DNA of 64,000 bases from Terriglobus sp. RCC_193 (lineage in GTDB: Bacteria > Acidobacteriota > Terriglobia > Terriglobales > Acidobacteriaceae): NCBI RefSeq assembly GCF_041355105.1, contig NZ_JBFUPK010000003.1, positions 90,245 to 154,244 on the forward strand. The letters are read 5' to 3'. The notes under the pieces were generated by a model. It ran no database searches and had not been told where the DNA came from. It saw only the letters and a program-made list of their open reading frames with translations. The translations under genes were made by a program, and so were the position numbers. Below, one piece after another: positions 46,246-54,495 of the stretch (its first letter is position 1; every line of letters begins with the position of its first letter).

Positions 46246-46947
46246 ATGCTCATTCCATCCATCGACCTCATGAACGGACAGATCGTCCAGCTTGTCCAGG
46301 GTGAAAAACTCAAGCTCGCCTTCGACGACTTCGATTACTGGATCAACCGCTTCTCCAAGTACCCGCTCGTGCAACTCATCGACCTTGACGCGGCCATGCG
46401 CCAGGGCGACAACCGCGCGCTCATCCAGCAGTTCACGTCGAAACTCACCTGCCAGGTGGGCGGCGGCCTTCGCACCGCGGAAGACGGCCAGCGCATGCTT
46501 GATCTTGGAGCCAGGCGCGTCATCTACGGCTCCACGCTCTTCGGCGGCGACAACGAAGCCGACCGCAAGCGCCACCCCGTCCTCAACCTCAACTTCGCAG
46601 AGTCGCTCAACAAGGCACTCGGAGAAGACCAGCTCGTCTTTTCCGTCGACACGAAGCACGGCAAGGTTGCGGTCAAAGGCTGGAAAGAAAACGTCGACCT
46701 CACACCGGAGGAAGCCGTCACGTGGCTTGAGAACGACTGCGCTGCCTTCCTCTACACCCACGTCGACACCGAAGGCACCATGAGCGGTTTCCCCATGGAC
46801 ATCGCGGGTATCCTGCGCGCCTGCACGGCGAAGCAGTTGATCGTCGCCGGTGGCATCAAGGAAAAGAAGGAAGTGGACGACCTGGACGCCATGGGCGTGG
46901 ACGCCGTAGCAGGCATGGCCGTCTACAGCGGAGCGATGGAAGCCTAG
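46246..46947 (+). CDS. hisA: Phosphoribosylformimino-5-aminoimidazole carboxamide ribotide isomerase
   Basis: Isomerises ProFAR to PRFAR, the step before HisFH. The 233-aa TIM barrel starts MLIPSIDLMNGQIVQLVQGE (catalytic Asp near residue 7) and has CQVGGGLRTAEDGQRML, a second-half Asp in THVDTEGTMSGF and the phosphate site LIVAGGIKEKKEVDDL. The insertion-tolerant middle (FGGDNEADRKRHPVLNLNF) is somewhat unusual. ATG at 46246 has AGAAGAG upstream. It lies 58 bp from the divergent GH43 start, so it needs its own promoter outside the attenuated operon. Confidence 0.93.
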   Translation: MLIPSIDLMNGQIVQLVQGEKLKLAFDDFDYWINRFSKYPLVQLIDLDAAMRQGDNRALIQQFTSKLTCQVGGGLRTAEDGQRMLDLGARRVIYGSTLFGGDNEADRKRHPVLNLNFAESLNKALGEDQLVFSVDTKHGKVAVKGWKENVDLTPEEAVTWLENDCAAFLYTHVDTEGTMSGFPMDIAGILRACTAKQLIVAGGIKEKKEVDDLDAMGVDAVAGMAVYSGAMEA

Positions 46948-47008
46948 AGCCTGTTATGCCTGCTCCGCCGCGGTTGACACATCCGTGCGGAGCAGGTGCA
47001 ATCCTGCC

Positions 47009-48205
47009 ATGCGTCTCTCCGCTTGGATGATCTCCACGCTTCTCGTCGCAGTACCCTTGCATGGTCAACAGACCGCGCCCATCACACGCAACGACCTGCC
47101 ACCCAGCACCGTTCTCTCCGATTCACTCACCTTCTTCGATCGCATCCGTTCGGATATGGCGAACTGGTCAGACGTGGAGCTTGCTGCATTTGAGGCCACT
47201 GCGGCACAAGCCAACGACGACTGCAACCGCATCGAACGCACCGCGCATGAAGGCGATGAAGAACTCGCACTCGCACGCCTGTGCGCTCTGGGTCGCGACT
47301 GGGACGGCACTTACTCCGCCGCACGCTGGTACACACGCAGTACCGCCCCGCCCAACGAGTCGCAGCATCTCAGCGCAGGGTTCGCTCTGCTGCTGCAGGC
47401 AGATCTGAACCTGCAAGCAGTCGCTCGCGCCATCACCGAACTTCAGGAGATGCACGAGCGTCTTCCCTTCACTGCAGAAACAGATGGCATCTTCGTCTAC
47501 GTCATCAACGCGCTTGAGGTGATACGTCCGGAACAGGGCCTCATCGCAACCATGCTTCGCCAGCCCGACCTGCTTAACGCGGTCGCCGGAAAGAACAGCA
47601 CACTCAACCCCGGCATCAGCGAAGCGGAAGCATGGCACACGCTCGCTCTCCTCCATGCCGCCGGTCGCAAGGATGAAGAGCAAAACCAAAAATCGCTGCT
47701 GCTGGAAACCATCGCACAAAGGTCTGCGCCTCTGTCCACCACGGACCAGTACCTCGCTCAGCGCGCCCGCATTCGTTACGAATGGCTTTCGCAACCATCG
47801 CCCGCTTTTACGATCACGCGCAGCACTTATTCGCCAACGGCCCACCTACAGGCAAGCAAAAAATCCACTCTGTTGGTGATCGAAAGCGCCACTGCAGCAG
47901 ACGTTCCGGCCCTCTCACTCGCGGTCGACTCCCTGCGCACGCGGCTTGCCCCAGGCCAGCAGGCGTCCCTCGTATTAATCGGAAAGTCACCCGCCGCAAA
48001 CGCAAAGCGAGATCCGCACGAACCGGTTATCCACGCGGCATACACCTCTGTCCCATTGCTGGAGAACTTCGCCACCGACAGCGGCCCTTTGTTTGTCTTT
48101 CTGGACAGCACAAACCGCGTCACATGGCTAGGCACAGGAACTGCCGCATGGCTCAATCCACAACAGCAGGTAGAGATACTTCTGCAGAGAGCCTCAACGC
48201 CCTAA
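47009..48205 (+). CDS. Secreted protein of unknown function
   Basis: A 398-aa protein with a signal peptide (RLSAWMISTLLVAVPLHGQQ). The body is mostly helical with Ala-rich TPR-like stretches (LSAGFALLLQADLNLQAVA; EAEAWHTLALLHAAGRKDEE). The C-terminal 120 residues resemble a thioredoxin-like fold edge (SGPLFVFLDSTNRVTWLGTG) but lack redox cysteines. ATG at 47009 begins the signal. It is downstream of hisA by 61 bp, so it may ride on its transcript. No named family recognised. Confidence 0.7.
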   Translation: MRLSAWMISTLLVAVPLHGQQTAPITRNDLPPSTVLSDSLTFFDRIRSDMANWSDVELAAFEATAAQANDDCNRIERTAHEGDEELALARLCALGRDWDGTYSAARWYTRSTAPPNESQHLSAGFALLLQADLNLQAVARAITELQEMHERLPFTAETDGIFVYVINALEVIRPEQGLIATMLRQPDLLNAVAGKNSTLNPGISEAEAWHTLALLHAAGRKDEEQNQKSLLLETIAQRSAPLSTTDQYLAQRARIRYEWLSQPSPAFTITRSTYSPTAHLQASKKSTLLVIESATAADVPALSLAVDSLRTRLAPGQQASLVLIGKSPAANAKRDPHEPVIHAAYTSVPLLENFATDSGPLFVFLDSTNRVTWLGTGTAAWLNPQQQVEILLQRASTP

Positions 48206-48213
48206 GACAGCAC

Positions 48214-48663
48214 TTACCGCCGACGTCCCAGGTTTTCCAGCGTCTTAATCAACTTATCCGGATGGATCGGTTTTGCTTCCAGTGCAAACGGCAGATCTCT
48301 GTCTTCAATCAACTGGCTCGTGCCTGCCTGCCCGGAAAATAGCAGCACCTGCACCGTGGGCAGCATCTTCTGCACTGCCAGCGCCAGGTCAATGCCGTTG
48401 GTTCCCGGCATCATCACGTCTGACAATAGGTAGTCCGGCAGAAAGTTCTCTGCCAACTCCAACGCTTCTTTCGCACCGTATGCGCCAAAGGCGTCATAGC
48501 CGTGGATGTTCAGGATTTGCACCACCGTATCGGTGATCAGGCGTTCATCATCCACCACCAGCACACGTCTCCTGCGCGGAGCAGACTGTTCACCAAAATG
48601 CGTAGCTACATCATGCGGCGGCGGGGGATACGCCGAATCGCCTTCAAGGCGAAGGATGCTCAT
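48214..48663 (-). CDS. Response regulator (receiver domain only)
   Basis: A 149-aa single REC domain protein. After an N-terminal extension of about 30 residues it has the acidic pair in RRRVLVVDDERLITD, the phospho-acceptor Asp in PDYLLSDVMMPGTNGID, the switch Ser in VQVLLFSGQAG and the Lys in ALEAKPIHPDKL. There is no output domain, so it may act by protein contact or phosphotransfer. Its start overlaps the kinase stop by 4 bp, marking the pair as one system. Confidence 0.9.
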   Translation of the reverse strand: MSILRLEGDSAYPPPPHDVATHFGEQSAPRRRRVLVVDDERLITDTVVQILNIHGYDAFGAYGAKEALELAENFLPDYLLSDVMMPGTNGIDLALAVQKMLPTVQVLLFSGQAGTSQLIEDRDLPFALEAKPIHPDKLIKTLENLGRRR

Positions 48664-49829
48664 GCATTGCCTCTTCCACCCGGAGCAACATTCTGCGCCA
48701 GGCCATTCTCATACGGCAGAAAGATACGGAACGTGGTTCCGTGATCCTCGGCATCTGTGTTGCTGACCACAGCAATACTACCGCGATGCTCTTCCACAAA
48801 CTGCCGCGAGAGCCACAGTCCAATGCCCGTACCGCGCTGTTCCTTCGTCGTGAAAAACGGCTCGAAGATTTTCTCCAGCAATTCCGGAGAAATACCTGTC
48901 CCCGTATCTGCCATCAGCACGTTCACGCCCTCCGCAGGCGACTCGCCCTCCGGCTCCACAGAGACAGACAGATCGCCCCCCTGCGGCATCGCATCAATCG
49001 CATTCGCCACCAGGTTTGAAAACAACTGCGTCAATTCGCCTTTACGCATCGTCAGCGGTCGCGATGGATGATAGTCCCGGTGCACATCAATCCCGCTATA
49101 CGCCAGCTTCGCGCCATACACGGTCAGCACTTCCTCCAGCAGCACACTCACTGGAAAATCCACCGGCATCGCCGTCTCGCGGAAATATCCCAGCGTCTGC
49201 CGCGCAATCAGCGACACCCGTTCAATCTCCTGCTCCGCCAGCCGAAGATATTCCTTTACCTGGTCGTTCACCGTGGGGCTCAGCCGCGCAAGGTAGATCA
49301 GGTTCACCACGGCTTCCAGGGGATTGTTGATTTCGTGCGCAATCGTCGCGGCCATGCGTCCCGTGGCGACTATCTTCTCTGTCTCCACCAGGCGCCGCTC
49401 AAATTCCCTACGTTCAGAGATGTCGCGCGCAATCTTCGAAGCGCCCACCACCTTGCCGCTTGCATCCCTTACCGGTGAAATCGTCAGCGACAACGACAAC
49501 AACTTGCCTGACTTTGCGACACGTGTGGTCTCGAAGTGTTCAATGCGTTCACCGTTTCGCAGCCGCGCAATGATCGTCTTCTCTTCGTCCTGCAGATCAG
49601 CAGGAATCAGTGTCAGGATGGAATGTCCGATGATCTCTTCCGGCGTGTAACCGAAGATGCGCTCTGCCGCGGCATTCCAGCTCATGATGGTGCCGTCCAG
49701 GTCTTTGCTGATAATCGCATCGTCCGACGACTCTACAATCGCCGCCAGCAATGCATTTGCCTGCGGCCCTCCCTCCGGCAATGGCTGACCGGAAGACTTG
49801 TCTTTTGATTCGTTGTCCTGCGTCACCAC
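48660..49829 (-). CDS. PAS-domain sensor histidine kinase
   Basis: A 389-aa cytoplasmic kinase with no membrane helix. PAS domain about residues 25-145 (DDAIISKDLDGTIMSWNAAA; ERIFGYTPEEIIGHSILTLI), then HisKA with the phospho-His in AATIAHEINNPLEAVVNLIY, and a HATPase with N box NLVANAIDAMPQG, G1 ADTGTGISPE and the GTGIGLWLSRQFVEEHRG box. The start is a GTG at 49829 or the next codon. The partner REC protein is directly downstream. The PAS without Cys or His suggests a ligand or redox sensor of unknown signal. Confidence 0.93.
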   Translation of the reverse strand: MVTQDNESKDKSSGQPLPEGGPQANALLAAIVESSDDAIISKDLDGTIMSWNAAAERIFGYTPEEIIGHSILTLIPADLQDEEKTIIARLRNGERIEHFETTRVAKSGKLLSLSLTISPVRDASGKVVGASKIARDISERREFERRLVETEKIVATGRMAATIAHEINNPLEAVVNLIYLARLSPTVNDQVKEYLRLAEQEIERVSLIARQTLGYFRETAMPVDFPVSVLLEEVLTVYGAKLAYSGIDVHRDYHPSRPLTMRKGELTQLFSNLVANAIDAMPQGGDLSVSVEPEGESPAEGVNVLMADTGTGISPELLEKIFEPFFTTKEQRGTGIGLWLSRQFVEEHRGSIAVVSNTDAEDHGTTFRIFLPYENGLAQNVAPGGRGNA

Positions 49830-49948
49830 TCAAGACCTGTCGATCACGAAAAACTAATCGGACCGCATCTTCCCCGGGAAAACTTTTATGCGTTTCCACC
49901 TAAGATGGAACTCCTATAAAAAAGGATGCACATAAGTCCTCAGACCAG

Positions 49949-50992
49949 CTACTCGGTATTCGAATCCGCCATCGCGTAATAGCCCTTCCGCGCCTGGATT
50001 TTCACATCCTTGCCGCATGAAATGGCAATGTTGCGGAACGTCCCGTCGAACTTCTGATTCTTCGGCGTATAGCTGATCAGGTACTGCGTCCGCAGTTCAT
50101 CGCTGATCTGGGCAAAGGCATCATCCAGCTTCTTGCCGTTGTGCCCCACGTTGATCACACGGCCGCCGGTTTCCTTCGTCAGTTTGTCCATGTCACCCGC
50201 AGGATTACCCATCGTGTACGTCGGCCCGCCCATGCCGAAGCCGAACCCGCCCGCATCGCTGATCAGGATCACGTAGATGATCGTGTTCGCCTTCTGCGCC
50301 GCTTCGATGGCTTCCTTCAGCTTCACCTGGCTGCCCTGGTCGCCGCCGTCCGTCAGCATGACGATCACCTTGCGACCAGCCTCGTCGTGCAGCTTCTCAT
50401 GCGTCGCCAGATACACCGCGTCGTACAGCAGCGTTCCCTTGGGCGTGCTGTTTCCCGTTACTGAACCAGTACCTGCGCCCGTATTGATCTGCGCTTTGTT
50501 CATCGCCCTGCGCAGCGCGGCAGGACTGTTGGTGTAATCCGCCAGCAGATCCACATTGATGTCGAACGAGATCAGAAACGCTTCGTCCTTCGGTGTCAGC
50601 ACATCCTTCAGAAAGGTCGCGCCACTCTCCTGCTCCAGCGGCAGCACATTCTCCTGCGATCCGCTGGTATCCAGCAGAATGCCGATCGTCAGCGGCAGCT
50701 TCTTTTCCTGGGTGAAATTCTTGATCACCTGCGGATCATTGTTCTCCGTCAGCGAGCAGTCATCCTTATGCAGCCCCGTCAGGAACCCGCCCTTGTCGCG
50801 CGCGGAGAAATACGTGTTCACCAGGTTCACCTGAACCTTCAGCGTCTGCCCGTCGGCAACTACCTCCTCCTGTTTTGGAGCGGAACTCGCCGGCGGCGGC
50901 CCCATAGGCGAAGGAGCATCCTGCGCCCACGCAGAGGCGGAAAATGACATCACGGCAGTAAGGGCAAGGGCAGAAACGCACAGAGAACGCAT
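49949..50992 (-). CDS. Secreted VWFA-domain protein (acidobacterial type), first
   Basis: A 347-aa exported protein. The signal is RSLCVSALALTAVMSFSASA (ATG at 50992), then a pre-domain (VQVNLVNTYFSARDKGGFLT) and a VWFA domain from about residue 95 with MIDAS-like LTIGILLDTSGSQENV (DxSxS), TLLYDAVYLAT and VIVMLTDGGDQGS. It ends YLISYTPKNQKFDG and a Lys/Tyr-rich tail, the usual end of the acidobacterial VWFA-related family. It is probably an extracytoplasmic adhesion or scaffold domain. It is divergent from a second VWFA gene, 156 bp away. Confidence 0.9.
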   Translation of the reverse strand: MRSLCVSALALTAVMSFSASAWAQDAPSPMGPPPASSAPKQEEVVADGQTLKVQVNLVNTYFSARDKGGFLTGLHKDDCSLTENNDPQVIKNFTQEKKLPLTIGILLDTSGSQENVLPLEQESGATFLKDVLTPKDEAFLISFDINVDLLADYTNSPAALRRAMNKAQINTGAGTGSVTGNSTPKGTLLYDAVYLATHEKLHDEAGRKVIVMLTDGGDQGSQVKLKEAIEAAQKANTIIYVILISDAGGFGFGMGGPTYTMGNPAGDMDKLTKETGGRVINVGHNGKKLDDAFAQISDELRTQYLISYTPKNQKFDGTFRNIAISCGKDVKIQARKGYYAMADSNTE

Positions 50993-51148
50993 ACGAAGTA
51001 TTGGACGGGACACCACGCCCCGAAGTCTACGACAACGATGCACCCCGCCGCTGCGTCCAACAGGAAAGGGACTGCCAGATTCCGCCGTGAAACCCTCGGC
51101 TGATACTCTTGGTGGGACAGTTTCGTTCGTGTTGAAGGAGTTTTTGTC

Positions 51149-52483
51149 TTGGTGAAATTAGGATTGGCAGCGGTGTTGGCAACAGGTCTGATGGCGGGTC
51201 TGGGCACAGTGGCAGGCGCACAGGCAGGCCAGCAGCAGGCCATCCCGGACGGCCCGCGCCCCAACGTCATTCCCCAGGCCGCTGGCGTCACGCCCGGCAA
51301 GGGCATCACCACCAGCACCAGCAACGCGCCCACCGACGACGGTGGCAACGGCGGCGTTGTACCTACCTCGTCGCTTCCCGGCTCGCAGCATAAGAACGAA
51401 GTCCCCGAAGCCGATCAGCCCCCACCGGACATCAAGGCCGAGCTCGGCCCCGGCGGTCGCGTCCAGACCATCCACGCCAACGTAAACTTCGTCCAGATCC
51501 CCTTTACCGTCAAGGACAAGTCCGGCAAACTGGTTCCCGCCGTCGACTGGCGCGAGATTCGCGTCTACGAGAACGGCATCCGTCAGCAGCTCCAGTACTA
51601 CTCCAGCGATCCGTTCCCGCTCTCCATCGCCTTCGTCGTCGACCAGTCGCTTCCCTTTGACGTCATGCAGCGCGTCAACGACGCCCTCGGTGCCGTGCAG
51701 GGCGCCTTCACGCCCTACGACGAAATGGCCGTCTTCACCTACAACAACAGCACTCGGCTGGTGACCGAGTACACCGGCGCGCAGAGCAACCGCGCCATCG
51801 CCGCCATCGAGCGCGCCAAGTCCACCGGTCGCGAAGCCTATCTCGCCTCGCCCATGGGCCCCCTCTCGCAGACCACCAACATCAACGGCCACCAGTTCGA
51901 CCCCAACACGGCCCCGGTGCGCAACTCCGCCTCCACCTTCCAGGCGCCGCCCAAAGAACAGCATCCGCTCAACGACGCCATCTTTGAAGCCGCCAAGTCC
52001 CTCGCCAAACGTCCCGGTGAGCGCCGCCGCATCATCTACGTCGTCAGCGATGGCAAGGAATACGGCTCCAAGGTCAAGTTCAAGGACGTGGTCCAGTTCC
52101 TCCAGACCAACAAGATCGCCATCTACTCCACGGTCGTCGGCGACTCCGCCACTCCCTACGTCGGCTGGCTGGACAAGTTCCACATCCCCTACACCATGCG
52201 CGAAAACGTGCTGCCGCAGTATGCCGTAGCCACCGGCGGCGAAGCCGTCTCGCAGTGGAGCCGCAAGGGCATTGAGGAGAGCTTCGCCAAGGTCGCCGAG
52301 GACATACGCCTGCAGTACACCGTCGGCTACTACTCCCACGAACCCATCACCGACGGCAAATTCCGCACAGTGGAAGTCCGCGTCACGCGCCCGGACCTGA
52401 ACATCATCGCGAAGAAGGGCTACTACCCCACCGCAGAAAACATGATGCGAACCGGCGGAAACACCACCACCCCGCAAAAGTAA
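51149..52483 (+). CDS. Secreted VWFA-domain protein (acidobacterial type), second
   Basis: A 444-aa exported protein with a signal (KLGLAAVLATGLMAGLGTVA), a low-complexity linker (Gly/Thr/Pro, about 25-95), the pre-domain IHANVNFVQIPFTVKDKSGK, and a VWFA domain with SIAFVVDQSLPFDVMQR in place of DxSxS, PLNDAIFEAAK and IIYVVSDGKEYGSKV. The first MIDAS motif thus lacks the consensus serines, so metal binding may be lost. The start is TTG at 51149 or GTG at 51152, after GAAGGAG. It ends with a YYSHEPITDGKFRTVEV tail as in its divergent relative. Confidence 0.9.
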   Translation: MVKLGLAAVLATGLMAGLGTVAGAQAGQQQAIPDGPRPNVIPQAAGVTPGKGITTSTSNAPTDDGGNGGVVPTSSLPGSQHKNEVPEADQPPPDIKAELGPGGRVQTIHANVNFVQIPFTVKDKSGKLVPAVDWREIRVYENGIRQQLQYYSSDPFPLSIAFVVDQSLPFDVMQRVNDALGAVQGAFTPYDEMAVFTYNNSTRLVTEYTGAQSNRAIAAIERAKSTGREAYLASPMGPLSQTTNINGHQFDPNTAPVRNSASTFQAPPKEQHPLNDAIFEAAKSLAKRPGERRRIIYVVSDGKEYGSKVKFKDVVQFLQTNKIAIYSTVVGDSATPYVGWLDKFHIPYTMRENVLPQYAVATGGEAVSQWSRKGIEESFAKVAEDIRLQYTVGYYSHEPITDGKFRTVEVRVTRPDLNIIAKKGYYPTAENMMRTGGNTTTPQK

Positions 52484-52657
52484 CCGCGCCGAAAGCAACA
52501 AAAATCAAAAACGAAACGATGGCGGATTCTCTTCAAGGGGAATCCGCCATCACCATTTCCAGGCAGACGAGCGAAACTCAAACAACCAAAGATTCTCCCT
52601 CAGCAAAGCTCAAACGCACGAAGTGCGTCCCCCAGCGAAGCTCAAACGGTCGAAGAC

Positions 52658-52920
52658 CGTCATTCTGAGCACAGCGAAGAATCCCGACACACTTCACGCG
52701 CCCATACTGCCTATCCCTTCCAGCCACAGAACCGGGTGCCCCAGGTTCGCGAAGCTAACCTGGGCCATCGCGCAACGCGCGATCCAACGCACGAAGTGCG
52801 TCCCCCGGCAATCTCAAAGGGTCAAATACCGTCATCCTGAGCGAAACGAAGTGAAGCCGAAGCATGCCCTCGAGCGAAGCGAAGGAACCTGCATTCCTCT
52901 CAACCCTCTACAACGCTTCC
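52658..52920. repeat. Composite of repeat modules downstream of the VWFA gene
   Basis: The 492-bp gap 52484-52975 holds no gene. From left to right: GTCATTCTGAGCACAGCGAA (52659) with AGAATCC, the B-type palindrome at 52734-52764, the hairpin ATCGCGC-AAC-GCGCGAT, ACGCACGAAGTGCGT, and a full family A copy from about 52838 (CGTCATCCTGAGCGAAACGA) through GCATGCCCTCGAGCGAAGCG to GGAACCTGCATTCCTC, ending near TCTACAACGC. This is the most complete composite in the window. Confidence 0.82.
52734..52764. repeat. Palindromic repeat B, variant copy 6
   Basis: GGGTGC then arms CCCAGGTT and AACCTGGG around CGCGAAGCT (31 bp). The flanking GGGTGC is identical to the other copies while both arms have changed together, so the stem is conserved. 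Confidence 0.85.
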
Positions 52921-52935
52921 GTAAGTCCACAAAAC

Positions 52936-52961
52936 AAAAGCCCTCCTTGCGGAGGGCTTTT
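52936..52961. terminator. Rho-independent terminator of the FAD oxidase gene
   Basis: AAAAGCCCTCC-TTGC-GGAGGGCTTTT is a perfect 11-bp stem with A/T ends, functional on both strands. It lies 15 bp beyond the stop of the minus-strand oxidase, where the transcript reads a T-rich GGGCTTTTGTTTTG. Confidence 0.9.
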
Positions 52962-52975
52962 CACACCACGAAAAC

Positions 52976-54391
52976 TTACTGCGTAACCCGTTCCCAGAAA
53001 CTGCTGGAGAGCAGAGGATCCTTATACCGCGCAAACTGCTGCCACTGCGGATAGCTCTTCTGAAACTGGCCCGCCGTCATCCTCGCATCCTTCGCGGGAT
53101 ACAGCTTGCCGCCGTAATCCAGCGTCATGCTCGCCAGCCGATCAAACAGCGGAAAGCTCTTGCCCGGCTTGATCGGGAAGTCCAGCGCCAGCGTAATACC
53201 CGGCTGCGGAAAGCTCATCATGCCCGGCGACTTCACATCGCCAAACGCCTTCAGCACCGCCAGGAAGCTCGCCAACCCGCTCTTCGACACTTCATTCAAA
53301 ATGGCAATCGTGCCTTCGCGCGCGCTCTCCCACGGAATGGCGTACTGGAATTGCAACAGCCCGCTCTTGCCATACATACGGTTCCAGTGCAGCACCTTGT
53401 CCAGCGGATAGAAGAACGGCTCGTAATCCTGCAACGCGCGAACACGCTGTTTGATCTGCTTATGAAAGAACACCGTGTTGAATGCCGACACGGTCATGGA
53501 GTTCAACGCCTGTCCCGGCAGGTCCATCGGAAACACCAGCTTCGGCTCCGGCGACGGCGTCAGCTTATCCGGAATCTTTGAGTGGTCGCCCAGCATAAAC
53601 ACGCCACGCGCAAAGTTCTTACCTGTGCCGGTGCAGTCCACCCAGCTCACGGTGTATTCAATGTGCTTGTACTGCTCGGTCAGCGCCAGAAATTCATCCA
53701 CACCGTGAAACTGAATTCCCTCGTAATCAATCAGGCGGCTGACGATCGGCTTCAGCTTGATCTGCACCCAGGTCAGCACACCGGTCAGCCCCAGCCCACC
53801 AATCGTGGCCTCAAACCAGTCCGGGTTTTCCGTTGGCGAGCAATGCATCCGTGTCCCGTCGCTGCGCACCAGCTCAAACTGCGTCACATGGCAGCCAAAC
53901 GTGCCGTTCACATGATGGTTCTTGCCGTGAATGTCATTGGCAATCGCGCCGCCCAGCGTCACATACTTCGTTCCCGGCGACACCGGCAGGAAGTACCCGC
54001 GCGGCACCGCAAAATCCAGCAACTGCGCCAGTGTCAGCCCCGCCTCGGCAGTCAGAATGCCGTTCTCCTGGTCCCAGTCCAGCAGGCGATTCATGCCCGT
54101 AGCATTGAGCAGGAAGCCATCCTTCAGCAGGCAGCTATCGCCATAGCTGCGGCCCATGCCCACGGCCAGCGCGCCCGCAGGCATACCGTCATACTTCTGC
54201 ACCACGGCGGGATAGTCCGTCTGCCACGTCAGCGGCACCACGGTGGCGTTGTAATTCGGATAGCGCCCCCAGGAGCTGAACGGCGACTTGCCCTGAAACT
54301 GATCATCCGAGTGCGGTTCAGGACGCGCAGGCGGCAACTCCGCCGGCACATTACGATGCTGCAATTCCGGAGATTGAACGGGGGTATCCAT
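52976..54391 (-). CDS. FAD-binding oxidoreductase (VAO/DprE1-like)
   Basis: A 471-aa flavoprotein. The FAD domain shows VGMGRSYGDSCLLKDGFLL, ILTAEAGLTLAQLLDFAVP and FLPVSPGTKYVTLGGAIAND, followed by IHGKNHHVNGTFGCHVTQFE with the His of vanillyl-alcohol-oxidase/DprE1-type enzymes. The C-terminal half (TVSWVDCTGTGKNFARG; FYPLDKVLHWNRMYGKSG) resembles DprE1, which epimerises decaprenyl-phosphoryl ribose with DprE2; no dprE2 is seen next to it. ATG at 54391 begins the mature protein with no signal peptide. The exact substrate is unknown. Confidence 0.88.
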   Translation of the reverse strand: MDTPVQSPELQHRNVPAELPPARPEPHSDDQFQGKSPFSSWGRYPNYNATVVPLTWQTDYPAVVQKYDGMPAGALAVGMGRSYGDSCLLKDGFLLNATGMNRLLDWDQENGILTAEAGLTLAQLLDFAVPRGYFLPVSPGTKYVTLGGAIANDIHGKNHHVNGTFGCHVTQFELVRSDGTRMHCSPTENPDWFEATIGGLGLTGVLTWVQIKLKPIVSRLIDYEGIQFHGVDEFLALTEQYKHIEYTVSWVDCTGTGKNFARGVFMLGDHSKIPDKLTPSPEPKLVFPMDLPGQALNSMTVSAFNTVFFHKQIKQRVRALQDYEPFFYPLDKVLHWNRMYGKSGLLQFQYAIPWESAREGTIAILNEVSKSGLASFLAVLKAFGDVKSPGMMSFPQPGITLALDFPIKPGKSFPLFDRLASMTLDYGGKLYPAKDARMTAGQFQKSYPQWQQFARYKDPLLSSSFWERVTQ

Positions 54392-54495
54392 TACGTCCAG
54401 TCTACCGGAGCACCGTCGAATCCCTTCCAAATTTGTTGTGAATGCATCCCCATCAAAACCACCCCTGCCCGCGCTGATCCTCAACTGCCAGCAAA

